DNA of 64,000 nucleotides. Origin: Bacteroidales bacterium. Lineage in GTDB: Bacteria; Bacteroidota; Bacteroidia; Bacteroidales; VadinHA17. Positions 31,853 to 40,352 of the stretch are shown in pieces (positions within the stretch are counted from its first letter, which is position 1; each line of letters begins with the position of its first letter). The DNA lies in the NCBI GenBank assembly GCA_003142255.1, contig PLLO01000016.1:62001-126000 (forward strand), read 5' to 3'. The position numbers and the translations under genes are program-made. A model generated the notes under the pieces. That model was not told the origin of the DNA, did not search any database, and was given only the letters and a program-made list of their open reading frames with translations.

Positions 31853-33454
31853 CTACCAGTTGCTGTTGGCAAGATCCCAGATATTCGCAAAATTTATCCT
31901 GACGATCTTTTCCATTATATCCCAGTTAATTACCCCTACTTCATCCGCAGGAGTATGATATTCAGCCGGATGTGAGGTTTTAAATCTCATTACAGGTATT
32001 CCAGCCTCGACAAACGACCTGTGATCGCTTCCTCCCGGAGGACCATCAGATGGCTGATAATCTACAACAATATCTATTCCGTATTTCTTAATGTTTGTCT
32101 CTGTCAAATCCCTGAATCGCGGACGAGATTGCGTGTAAACCATAACGACACCTTTCTGATTATCGTTTGAGATGTACCTCGAGATCATATCACAATTTAC
32201 GTTCAGCTTAAGGTTTTTTATCGGATAAGTAAGATTCCTTACATAATACCTCGATCCCAGAAGCCCCTCTTCCTCCGCGGTCCAGAGAGCAATGATAATC
32301 GTTTTATCAGGTTTTTTTCCGGTTGCCATAATTGCTCTTGCAATGGTCATAACTCCAACGGCTCCTGAGCCATTGTCATCTGCCCCGTTCCATATATATC
32401 CGTTGCTCATTCCCATATGATCATAGTGTGCACCTATGACAATTACCTGGTTTGTATCCTTTCCCTCAATTATTCCGATTACGTTCCTTACCGGAATCTG
32501 CGATGTTTTAATGTCACTCTTAAGGTAGATGGTTTTTTCAGATCCGGGCACTGAAGGGTAAGGCTGATTGATATCTGCTTTTTTCATATAATCTTCCGGA
32601 ACCACTCCGGTACCCGACAAAATCTCTGCAGCAGCCCTGGCTGAAATAGAAACCCTGCAAAGGACCGATGAAGCCGACTTTTCTGGAAGGAGATACCTCG
32701 AATATAATGCTGTCGGAACCGGGCTGCGCTCTGCAGGGGACGGATTTAAATAATCTTTTACTTCAAATCTACCGGTAAACACGTTAAGAGGGTCGAATTC
32801 AATTATTCCGGCTGCACCCATCTCCCTGAGATAGTCGTTCGCATCCTTTAAAGAGTTAGATATTTCATCGGCAGTCAGCTTTCCCTTTGCAAAGGCTGGA
32901 ACACCGCTTATCTTCATAATGAATTTACCCCTGATATTCAGATTATTGAAATCGTTATACTTTAACTTTTCATTCTTAAACCCATAACCTGCAAATACCA
33001 CTGGCGCTTCAATCTCAACAGGAGGATAAGAGGGAAGAAGTGAGAAATCCACCTGGTAAGTGAAAAGGGTTGTTTTTCGTTCACTTCCGTTCTGGGAGAT
33101 CACTTTCATAATCTGATCGCTCCCTGCCGTGGTTTTAAGCAGGGAAAAATTCTGAAAATAGGATCTTGAAGGTGCCAGCGCAGCATCACTTATACCTCTT
33201 GAATATATATAATCCCCTCCAGGCTTAATACCGTTAAGCTGAAGTATGCTTGCAATATATTCTGATGCGATATATGCTCCTTTTTCTCCTGCCTCTCTTC
33301 CTTCTGTTATGTCAGATGCCAGAAACCCCAGCTGAGCCTTAAGAACATCTGCAGAAATGGAAAACATGCCTTTATCGGCAGGAGTATCCTGCCCATATAC
33401 TCCTGAACAAACAAGGGAACAGAATATAAGCAGTATAAACAAAGCCTTTTTCAT
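31853..33454 (-). CDS. M28-family zinc aminopeptidase, exported
   Basis: A 533-aa periplasmic di-zinc peptidase with a signal peptide (FILLIFCSLVCSGVYG). A PA-like insertion precedes the catalytic domain. Zinc ligands are visible in order: GAHYDHMG (His), GADDNGSG (Asp), AEEEGLLGSRY (general-base Glu), NLKLNVNCDM (Asp) and GGSDHRSFVEAGI (His). This is the aminopeptidase Y/S family that removes N-terminal residues of peptides. Solitary gene; no operon partner. Confidence 0.88.
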   Translation of the reverse strand: MKKALFILLIFCSLVCSGVYGQDTPADKGMFSISADVLKAQLGFLASDITEGREAGEKGAYIASEYIASILQLNGIKPGGDYIYSRGISDAALAPSRSYFQNFSLLKTTAGSDQIMKVISQNGSERKTTLFTYQVDFSLLPSYPPVEIEAPVVFAGYGFKNEKLKYNDFNNLNIRGKFIMKISGVPAFAKGKLTADEISNSLKDANDYLREMGAAGIIEFDPLNVFTGRFEVKDYLNPSPAERSPVPTALYSRYLLPEKSASSVLCRVSISARAAAEILSGTGVVPEDYMKKADINQPYPSVPGSEKTIYLKSDIKTSQIPVRNVIGIIEGKDTNQVIVIGAHYDHMGMSNGYIWNGADDNGSGAVGVMTIARAIMATGKKPDKTIIIALWTAEEEGLLGSRYYVRNLTYPIKNLKLNVNCDMISRYISNDNQKGVVMVYTQSRPRFRDLTETNIKKYGIDIVVDYQPSDGPPGGSDHRSFVEAGIPVMRFKTSHPAEYHTPADEVGVINWDIMEKIVRINFANIWDLANSNW

Positions 33455-33665
33455 AACAGTAAATTTTTACTAATGTAATTATTTATGGGTAATCTCCCCA
33501 GGATCGTGCAAAATAATAGGAATAACTCATCCGTTTATAATGCCGGAAAGGATAAAAAGAAGGCCTCTTCTGCAACCTTTTGAACCCTTCAACCGTTATA
33601 TATAATATGAATTTTAACATGAAATTAGTCAACTAATTGAATTAGTGAAACTTAAAAACTAAATT

Positions 33666-34304
33666 ATGAAAAAATTACTTGCAATCCTTTTCACAGTATT
33701 GATCACACTGCCGGCATTATCACAATTAAACTGGGGTATTAAAGCCGGATTAAGTACTACATCGATTACGATGGCGGATGCCAAAAGCATTACATCAGGC
33801 GGAACTACCTATACTATTGATAAGCTTAAAGGAGCAAACTATGGGATTCAATTCGGCGCTTTTGCCAGACTAAAAATTGCAATGCTCTATATTCAGCCGG
33901 AATTGCTTTTTTCAACAAGGTCAAATGAGTATACCCTTTCAAAGGCTAACTCATTAACTGATTCGATCACAGTAAAACAAAACTTCAACAAACTCGATAT
34001 CCCGGTTATGCTTGGCTTGAAATTTGGCCCATTACGTGTAAATGCAGGTCCTGTTGGCTCGTTGCGCATTGGCTCTCCCAAGAATCTTGTTAATGATCCT
34101 GATTTCAAAGCAATGTATGCTCAGATGACATTCGGATACCAGGCAGGCATAGGCCTTGATATCTTTAAGAAACTTACACTTGACGTAAGGTATGAAGGCA
34201 GCCTGAAAAAATATCAGAACCAGATTGAAAATACTGCCGGAACAAAATTTAACCTCGACGACAGGCCTAATTCATTTCTGTTCAGCGTCGGACTTATGTT
34301 CTGA
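33666..34304 (+). CDS. PorT-like outer-membrane beta-barrel protein
   Basis: 212-aa small eight-strand-like beta-barrel with a signal peptide (KKLLAILFTVLITLPALSQ) and strands such as LNWGIKAGLSTTSIT, YGIQFGAFARLKI, MLYIQPELLFSTRS and the end SFLFSVGLMF with a terminal aromatic. This resembles the PorT/OMP_b-brl_2 family common in Bacteroidota, whose members often lack known individual roles. Confidence 0.78.
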   Translation: MKKLLAILFTVLITLPALSQLNWGIKAGLSTTSITMADAKSITSGGTTYTIDKLKGANYGIQFGAFARLKIAMLYIQPELLFSTRSNEYTLSKANSLTDSITVKQNFNKLDIPVMLGLKFGPLRVNAGPVGSLRIGSPKNLVNDPDFKAMYAQMTFGYQAGIGLDIFKKLTLDVRYEGSLKKYQNQIENTAGTKFNLDDRPNSFLFSVGLMF

Positions 34305-34323
34305 AATAGTTAAACCAGATAAT

Positions 34324-34353
34324 AAAAAACTCTCCTCACCGGGAGAGTTTTTT
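34324..34353. terminator. Bidirectional intrinsic terminator
   Basis: AAAAAACTCTCC (34324-34335) and GGAGAGTTTTTT (34342-34353), a perfect 12-bp stem with a 6-nt loop and T/A runs, lies between the convergent PorT-like and TauE/SafE genes. Confidence 0.9.
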
Positions 34354-34360
34354 TATGATT

Positions 34361-34738
34361 TCACTTGGCGAAAAGCATTTTCGCAGCAACAAGCAGGAGA
34401 AGAATTCCAAATATTTTCTTTAATAACGTCTGGGGAAGGTTAAGCGCAATCTTAGATCCAAAATATGATCCGACGATAAATGCCCCTGCAAGTATTAAAG
34501 CAAATGTAATATTCACATGGCCTGCCTTCCAGTAGTTATATGCTGCAAATATCCCTATCGGGGGCAGCATAACTGCCAGACTTGTCCCCTGTGCCATTTG
34601 CTGGCTGAATCCCAGAAGGAACACCATAGCCGGGATCATTATTATTGCACCGCCGATGCCGAGCATCCCAGCCATCACACCCGTGACCACTCCTATTAAT
34701 AGAAGCATAAGTAACATAGAAACAGACATTTTCATCAA
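34361..34738 (-). CDS. Half-size TauE/SafE-family membrane protein
   Basis: A 125-aa protein with about four membrane helices (MLLMLLLIGVVTGVMAGMLGIGGAIIMIPAMVFLLG; QQMAQGTSLAVMLPPIGIF; ALILAGAFIVGSYFG; ILLLLVAAKMLF). The GxxxGxxGxGGxxxxxP motif and TSLAVMLPPIGIFA mark the sulfite/sulfonate exporter (TauE/SafE) family. Typical family members have two such halves (about 250 aa); this one contains a single half and might act as a dimer. Confidence 0.75.
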   Translation of the reverse strand: MMKMSVSMLLMLLLIGVVTGVMAGMLGIGGAIIMIPAMVFLLGFSQQMAQGTSLAVMLPPIGIFAAYNYWKAGHVNITFALILAGAFIVGSYFGSKIALNLPQTLLKKIFGILLLLVAAKMLFAK

Positions 34739-34815
34739 TTTAAATTGGTTTATGTTATCTTTTCAACTGCTAAAATATGAATAAATAGTTAATAATAAGT
34801 ACTCATTCCCAAAAG

Positions 34816-34840
34816 CCGGCAACCGGTCACCGGTTGCCGG
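34816..34840. repeat. Perfect 25-bp GC palindrome upstream of mltG
   Basis: CCGGCAACCGG (34816-34826), loop TCA, CCGGTTGCCGG (34830-34840). Not followed by a T run. It may be a REP-type element or the target of a DNA-binding protein; it ends 4 bp upstream of the mltG -33 box. Confidence 0.6.
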
Positions 34841-34843
34841 ATA

Positions 34844-34873
34844 TTGCACAACCAAACATTATAATTAAATTTG
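34844..34873 (+). promoter_or_regulatory. Promoter of mltG
   Basis: TTG (34844-34846), 19-bp spacer, TAAATTTG (34866-34873): an excellent match to the Bacteroidota primary promoter. Predicted start about 34880, 11 nt before ATG 34891, which excludes the TTG at 34834 as the mltG start. Confidence 0.6.
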
Positions 34874-34890
34874 CATCCAGTTCAGGATCT

Positions 34891-35922
34891 ATGAATAAAA
34901 ATAAGCTCTCATACCTTCTCTCAATTCCAGCATTGATTGTTTTTGTTTCTGTATTTGTGGTTTACAGGATGCTTAATGGATTGAACGTAAAACCTAATGA
35001 ACCCAGAGCAGTGATCTATATTCCTGATGGTTCCAGCTACGCAATAGCAATGGATTCGTTAAAGGTAAATCTCAGGATTAAAAATATCCGGGTGCTGGAA
35101 TGGGTTGCTGAACGAAAGCACTATTCTTCACATGTGAAACCAGGTCGTTACGTTTTTGACAGTGGCTTAAGTTACCTGGAGCTGATAAACATTCTCAGAT
35201 CAGGCAGGCAGACGCCAGTGAAGATAACATTTACAAATATCCGTACAATTAATGATCTTGCAGGAAAAGTAGGAGGACGAATTGAAGCTGATTCATCGGA
35301 GATAATTGCATTTCTTTCTGATCCGGCTAATTACAAAAGCGACGGGTTTAACAGGGAGAATGTCATTTCCGTTTTTATACCTGATACTTACGAATTCTTC
35401 TGGAATACTTCAGCTAATGGTTTTTATTCGCGAATGCTGAAAGAGTACAGGAAATTCTGGAACGATGAGCGGTTGGCGAAAGCAAAAGAGAAGAATCTTA
35501 ACCAGATTGAAGTCGCCATTCTTGCCTCAATCATCAATGATGAAGTTGCCAAGCCGGACGAGAAACCAAGGATTGCCGGTGTTTACCTTAACAGGCTCAG
35601 GAGAGGGATCCCGCTGCAGGCATGTCCGACAATAAAATTTGCGTTGAATGATTTTACGATAACCCGAGTGCTGAAAAAATATCTTGTTATTGAGTCGCCG
35701 TATAATACATATTTACATAATGGCTTTCCGCCGGGACCTATCGGGTGCCCGACAGTTGATGGGATCGATGCTGTGCTGAACGCTGAAAAACATGATTATC
35801 TCTATTTTGTTGCAAAGCCGGATTTCTCAGGGCATAATAATTTCTCAAGGACTCTGGCAGAACACAACAGGTATGCATCTCTTTATCAGAAAGAGCTGAA
35901 CAAAAGAAAGATATTCAGGTAA
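34891..35922 (+). CDS. mltG: Endolytic peptidoglycan transglycosylase MltG (YceG)
   Basis: Membrane-anchored lytic transglycosylase that cleaves nascent glycan strands and sets their length. One N-terminal helix (LLSIPALIVFVSVFVVYRML), a LysM-like periplasmic region (VIYIPDGSSYAIAMDSL), and the YceG domain with the catalytic Glu in ASIINDEVAKPDEKPRIAGVYLNRLRRG, then PTIKFAL and FPPGPIGCPTVDGIDAVL. ATG 34891 is chosen because a good promoter lies just upstream; the reading frame extends to a TTG at 34834. It ends 1 bp from the convergent murB stop. Confidence 0.93.
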   Translation: MNKNKLSYLLSIPALIVFVSVFVVYRMLNGLNVKPNEPRAVIYIPDGSSYAIAMDSLKVNLRIKNIRVLEWVAERKHYSSHVKPGRYVFDSGLSYLELINILRSGRQTPVKITFTNIRTINDLAGKVGGRIEADSSEIIAFLSDPANYKSDGFNRENVISVFIPDTYEFFWNTSANGFYSRMLKEYRKFWNDERLAKAKEKNLNQIEVAILASIINDEVAKPDEKPRIAGVYLNRLRRGIPLQACPTIKFALNDFTITRVLKKYLVIESPYNTYLHNGFPPGPIGCPTVDGIDAVLNAEKHDYLYFVAKPDFSGHNNFSRTLAEHNRYASLYQKELNKRKIFR

Positions 35923-35923
35923 T

Positions 35924-36934
35924 TCAGATTATTTCAACTTCGCGTTCGAGCGGGATGCCAAATTTTTCAAAGACAGAGAGCTTTATTTTTTCCGAGATAT
36001 CAAAGATCTCTTTTCCCGTTGCTTTACCATAATTCACCAGAACCAGTGCCTGCTTTTCATGGACGCCTGCATCTCCGATCCTCTTTCCCTTCCATCCGCA
36101 CTGATCTATCATCCATCCGGCGGCAAGCTTTATTGATCCGGGACGATTATTATAGCAGGGTAACCCGGGAAACCTCTTCTTAAGATTATCTGCCACAGCA
36201 CTCTCAACAACAGGATTCTTGAAGAAGCTGCCGGCATTGCCAATAACCGCCGGATCAGGCAATTTGCTTCTCCTGATGTTTATCACGGCCTGCCTAATAA
36301 GTTTTAAAGAAGGTTCTCCGAGCTTAACTATTTCGTCTTTTAAGGTACCGTAGGCGAGATCGGGTATCGGATTGACTTTAAGCCGGAAATAAACCCTTGT
36401 CACCAGGAAATTGCCTTTCTCACTGTTTTTAAAAATACTGCTCCTGTAGCCGAATCCGCACTCATCATTTGTGAAAAAACGTATAGATCCGTCATGCGTC
36501 GAAATAGTTTTTACTTTGACGATAGTCTCCTTCGTTTCAACACCATAAGCCCCTATATTCTGAACCGGTGCGGCTCCTACCAGGCCGGGTATCAGTGAAA
36601 GATTCTCAAGTCCGCCATAACCTTTCGATACACTCCATTCAACAAGGTTATCCCATAGAATACCAGCCCCTGCCGAAATGATTGCAAATTCATCTGATAC
36701 CTCTTCAGTTTTTATTCCCTTGAATCCGGGAACAATAATTGCCCCGATATAATCGCCTGTAAACAAGAGATTGCTTCCGCCACCCATGATTAGAATGGGC
36801 CCTTTCAGATGGATAGTGCCATTGAAAAGTGCTGCAGCCTCTTTTTCTGTCTTCGTCTGAACGAGATATCTTGTTTTATAATCGAGGCCAAAGCTGTTGT
36901 ACTTTTTCAGCGAAATATTTCCGCGGATTATCAT
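35924..36934 (-). CDS. murB: UDP-N-acetylenolpyruvoylglucosamine reductase
   Basis: FAD enzyme of peptidoglycan precursor synthesis, reducing the enolpyruvyl group to lactyl (UDP-MurNAc). Domain landmarks are the FAD-binding GGGSNLLFTGDYIG, LENLSLIPGLVGAAPVQNIGAYGVE, GYRSSIFK, the catalytic Ser block NAGSFFKNP and the C-terminal Glu region (ISEKIKLSVFEKFGIPLEREVEII). The E. coli-type long form (about 337 aa from MIIRGNISLKK) is typical for Bacteroidota. Start selected at ATG 36934 because the longer frame (to 37003) has no conserved residues. Confidence 0.95.
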   Translation of the reverse strand: MIIRGNISLKKYNSFGLDYKTRYLVQTKTEKEAAALFNGTIHLKGPILIMGGGSNLLFTGDYIGAIIVPGFKGIKTEEVSDEFAIISAGAGILWDNLVEWSVSKGYGGLENLSLIPGLVGAAPVQNIGAYGVETKETIVKVKTISTHDGSIRFFTNDECGFGYRSSIFKNSEKGNFLVTRVYFRLKVNPIPDLAYGTLKDEIVKLGEPSLKLIRQAVINIRRSKLPDPAVIGNAGSFFKNPVVESAVADNLKKRFPGLPCYNNRPGSIKLAAGWMIDQCGWKGKRIGDAGVHEKQALVLVNYGKATGKEIFDISEKIKLSVFEKFGIPLEREVEII

Positions 36935-37035
36935 TCTCTTTTTTTTGTAAAAATATAAAAAGTGCGGCAAATGCGTTATTCCGGTTATTTCTTTTTCCGT
37001 CAATTATCCATTACTTTGTATTAATCTTCTATTTA

Positions 37036-37596
37036 ATGGAACTTCATTTTACAAAAAGGGTTCAGTGGCGGGAGTGGCTTGAGAAAAATCATGCTTCAGC
37101 AATGGAAGCATGGCTCGTCTTCTATAAAAAGCCATCCGGGAAGCCTCGTATCCCTTATAATGATGCTGTTGAAGAGGCCCTCTGCTTCGGATGGATTGAT
37201 GGCAAGCTGAAGAGGATAAATGATAATTATTACATTCAGCGGTTTACACCGAGACGGCGCGACAGCATCTGGTCGGAAATAAATGTTTCCCGTGTAAAAA
37301 AGATGATCAGCGAAGGGTTAATGATGAAGCCTGGTCTTGATGCTTTTCAGGTGTACCTCGATAATCCCTCAATTCTGGCTGTCAGGAATATGGAAGTGCC
37401 TGACATTCCTGATGATCTCCTCAAAGAACTCAGGAAAAATAAAACAGCCTTCAATAATTTTCAGAATTTTCCAGTCTCGACAAGGAGACTCTACCTTCAG
37501 TGGTTAATCAATGCCAAAAGGGAGGAGACCTGCTTACGAAGGATTAGTAAGATACTCGAGCTTGCTGAAAATAATATTAAGACCTCAATGTTCTGA
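37036..37596 (+). CDS. YdeI/OmpD-associated family protein
   Basis: A 186-aa cytoplasmic protein of the YdeI (DUF1801-linked, bacteriocin-protection) family, with WREWLEKNHASAMEAWLVFYK at the start, EEALCFGWIDGKLKRINDNYYIQRFTPRR in the middle and the C-terminal LQWLINAKREETCLRRI motif. Biochemical role is unclear; E. coli and Salmonella relatives affect polymyxin and antimicrobial resistance. The ATG at 37036 follows murB's divergent promoter region; the frame is open further upstream but the family starts here. The stop is 1 bp before the glycosyltransferase ATG. Confidence 0.82.
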   Translation: MELHFTKRVQWREWLEKNHASAMEAWLVFYKKPSGKPRIPYNDAVEEALCFGWIDGKLKRINDNYYIQRFTPRRRDSIWSEINVSRVKKMISEGLMMKPGLDAFQVYLDNPSILAVRNMEVPDIPDDLLKELRKNKTAFNNFQNFPVSTRRLYLQWLINAKREETCLRRISKILELAENNIKTSMF

Positions 37597-37597
37597 T

Positions 37598-38749
37598 ATG
37601 CCTGCAAGTGATAAAAAACCATCCGTCGTATTTTCGGTAACCAACTGTATTTGTCACGACCAGCGTGTACAGAAAATGGCATCTGTTGTGACAGGGCTTG
37701 GCTGTGATGTGACCATAATAGGAAGAAGGTCTGGTGATTGTTGTGATGTGAATAAGCTGAAACTTAAAACAATACGATTCAGAATGATCTTCAGGAGAGG
37801 ATTCCTGTTTTATGCATTTTTTAATATCCACCTCTTTTTCAGTTTGCTGTTCGGAAAATATAACCTTCTGGTCGCTAACGATCTTGATACACTTTTGCCT
37901 AATTACCTTGTCTCTAAAATCAGAAAGATACCTCTGGTATATGATTCCCATGAATATTTCACGGGTGTCCCTGAAATACAAAACAGGCCTTTGGTAAAGT
38001 GGGTTTGGAAAACAATAGAAAAATCAGTATTTCCGCACCTGAAGAGTGTAATGACGGTAAGTGATTCGATTGCGGATAAATATTCAGAAGAGTATGGGAT
38101 CATGCCAGTAACTGTAAGGAACTGCGCTGATTCTTCCGAAGGGATAAGGAGCTTCACCCGTGATGAACTGGGAATCGGATCAGACAATCTTGTAGTTATT
38201 CTTCAGGGCACCGGTATTAACGCCGACAGAGGAGGGGAGGAGCTCATCGAAGCAATTAGTATTACAGATAGGGTTGTTTTGTTCGTTCTCGGTTCTGGTG
38301 ACCAGCTTCCACTGCTGAAATCGAAAGTCAGTGAACTTGGAATTACAGAGAAAGTCAGGTTCATTCCGACATTGCCGTGGAATGAGATGATGAAATACAC
38401 AAAATCAGCAGATGCCGGAATAAGCCCTGATAAGGATACAAATCTTAATTACAGGTTCAGCCTTCCAAATAAACTGTTTGACTATATTTCTGCAGGCATA
38501 CCGGTAATAGCTGGAAGCCTCACTGAGGTGAAGAAAATTATTGAAAAAAATGATTGCGGCATCATCATACCTGAAATTACCTCTCAGGAAATAAGTAATG
38601 CTCTCATTAAGCTTCGTGATGATCGCCATCTATTGGACAAGCTGAAGCAAAATTCCGATAAAGCATCTGAATTACTTAACTGGGAAAAGGAAAAGAAAAT
38701 TGTAATTGAATTTTATTCAAAGATTCTTCCTTCAATTAAGTTTTTATAG
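37598..38749 (+). CDS. GT4-type glycosyltransferase
   Basis: A 383-aa GT-B fold sugar transferase. N-terminal Rossmann elements (PSVVFSVTNCICHDQRVQKMASVV, IPLVYDSHEYFTGVPE) and the C-terminal nucleotide-sugar site (VVILQGTGINADRGGEELIEAI, GSGDQLP, RFIPTLPWNEMMKYTKSADAGISP, FSLPNKLFDYISAGIPVIAG) agree with GT family 4. It probably acts in lipopolysaccharide or exopolysaccharide synthesis at the cytoplasmic membrane; donor and acceptor unknown. ATG 37598 is 1 bp after the YdeI-like stop, indicating a shared transcript. Confidence 0.88.
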   Translation: MPASDKKPSVVFSVTNCICHDQRVQKMASVVTGLGCDVTIIGRRSGDCCDVNKLKLKTIRFRMIFRRGFLFYAFFNIHLFFSLLFGKYNLLVANDLDTLLPNYLVSKIRKIPLVYDSHEYFTGVPEIQNRPLVKWVWKTIEKSVFPHLKSVMTVSDSIADKYSEEYGIMPVTVRNCADSSEGIRSFTRDELGIGSDNLVVILQGTGINADRGGEELIEAISITDRVVLFVLGSGDQLPLLKSKVSELGITEKVRFIPTLPWNEMMKYTKSADAGISPDKDTNLNYRFSLPNKLFDYISAGIPVIAGSLTEVKKIIEKNDCGIIIPEITSQEISNALIKLRDDRHLLDKLKQNSDKASELLNWEKEKKIVIEFYSKILPSIKFL

Positions 38750-38831
38750 AGAGTGAGACTAGCTTTAATGTATTTTTTATTATTGAATAAAGTATTTAAT
38801 TTGCAGTTATCTAACCTAAAATTCTTTACTC

Positions 38832-40313
38832 ATGAAAACCAACCGCCGCAATTTTCTTAAAACAGCTGCGCTTGCTGGAGCGGGATCAGTAGCAGGCACC
38901 ATGCTGACGGGATTCAAATCAGAAAAGGAAGTCAAATCAAACCTTTCTTCAATCCTTAAATCAGCCAAACAAAATCATTCCCAGAGATTCAATATGTCGG
39001 GTTATGCTGCCCCGGTAATACCATTGGTGCGTATCGGCGTCATAGGTCTTGGCGACCGCGGGAGTGATGCAGTTCAGCGCCTCTGCTATATTGATGGTAT
39101 CGAGATAACAGCCTTATGTGATAAACGTGAAGTATGTGTTAAAGAATCGCAAAAATATATGAAAGGCATTGAAAGACCAGCGGCAAAGGAATTTTACGGT
39201 GATGAGAACGCATGGAAGAAACTTATTGAACTTCCAGATATTGACCTCATATATACCTGCACTCCCTGGATACTCCACACTCCTATAGCAGTGTACGCTA
39301 TGGAACATGGCAAGCATGTCGCCTGCGAAGTACCGATCGCCAGAACAATTGACGAAGCCTGGCAGCTTGTTGAGACTTCAGAAAGAACAAGGAAGCATTG
39401 CATGATGCTCGAAAACTGCTGTTATGATTTCTTTGAGCTTCTTACCCTTAACATGGCCCGGCAGGGAATGTTCGGGGATATCATTCATGGCGAGGGAGCA
39501 TATATCCATAACCTGATGGGATATAATTTCAAAAAGCCACTTGACGACAGGCAGGTCGACGGAGCTTATACCGACATGTGGCGTCTGAAGGAAAATGCCT
39601 CACGTAACGGTAACCTGTATCCGACCCATGGACTTGGTCCGATATGCCAGGTTCTGAACATAAACAGGGGCGACAGGATGGAATACTTGTCATCCATGGC
39701 TACCTTCGATTTTACGATGGGAAAACATGCAAATGAACTTGCTGCGAAGGACTCGTTCTTCAGGGAATTCGCCAACAGAAGTTACAGAGGTAATATAAAT
39801 ACCACTCATATTATGACGAACCTTGGAAAAACAATTTTGGTCCAGCATGATGTTTCATCGACACAGCCATATTCCAGGATTCACCTTGTTAAAGGGACAG
39901 CGGGAATGGCAATCAAATATCCGAATGAACTTATTGCTCTGGGCGAGGATTGGGCTAACGACGATTTAATGAAGAAAATCTCTGATGAACACACTCCCGA
40001 GATTGTTAAAAGAGTTGGTGAACAGGCCAAGGAGGTAGGAGGCCACGGAGGGATGGACTTTATCATGGACTGGCGTTTGATCGATTGTCTGAGGAACGGG
40101 CTGCCGCTCGACCAGGATGTATATGACGGCGCATTATGGAGTTCAATTGCCCCGCTGAGCGAATGGTCCGTTGCAAACAGGTCGCAGTCGATAGATGTCC
40201 CAGATTTTACTTGCGGATCATGGAAGACCAACAAGCCTCACGGAATAAACCTGGAGACTGGAGGAACGACACAGGTTCTTGAACTTAAGAAAGAACCGGT
40301 TACCCAGAACTGA
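38832..40313 (+). CDS. GH109-like Gfo/Idh/MocA-family protein with twin-arginine-type signal
   Basis: A 493-aa exported protein of the GH109 (alpha-N-acetylgalactosaminidase, NAD-dependent hydrolase) or related oxidoreductase group. It has a Tat-type leader (KTNRRNFLKTAALAGAG), a Rossmann motif RIGVIGLGDRGSDAV, the EVPIART block (position of the Gfo EKP), LENCCYDFFEL, YPTHGLGPICQVLNINRG and GHGGMDFIMDW. Members use NAD to hydrolyse N-acetylgalactosaminides by redox-assisted elimination, but substrate assignment is from family resemblance. It is convergent with GH51 of the arabinan locus; its presence may be an edge effect. Confidence 0.75.
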   Translation: MKTNRRNFLKTAALAGAGSVAGTMLTGFKSEKEVKSNLSSILKSAKQNHSQRFNMSGYAAPVIPLVRIGVIGLGDRGSDAVQRLCYIDGIEITALCDKREVCVKESQKYMKGIERPAAKEFYGDENAWKKLIELPDIDLIYTCTPWILHTPIAVYAMEHGKHVACEVPIARTIDEAWQLVETSERTRKHCMMLENCCYDFFELLTLNMARQGMFGDIIHGEGAYIHNLMGYNFKKPLDDRQVDGAYTDMWRLKENASRNGNLYPTHGLGPICQVLNINRGDRMEYLSSMATFDFTMGKHANELAAKDSFFREFANRSYRGNINTTHIMTNLGKTILVQHDVSSTQPYSRIHLVKGTAGMAIKYPNELIALGEDWANDDLMKKISDEHTPEIVKRVGEQAKEVGGHGGMDFIMDWRLIDCLRNGLPLDQDVYDGALWSSIAPLSEWSVANRSQSIDVPDFTCGSWKTNKPHGINLETGGTTQVLELKKEPVTQN

Positions 40314-40352
40314 CATTCAGTGATATACCTGGAATTTGATTTTCTAACCTCC

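Noticed and set aside
34834-34890. TTG at 34834 as mltG start
   Set aside because: It lies upstream of a good promoter and within a palindrome; ATG 34891 has the correct N-terminus.
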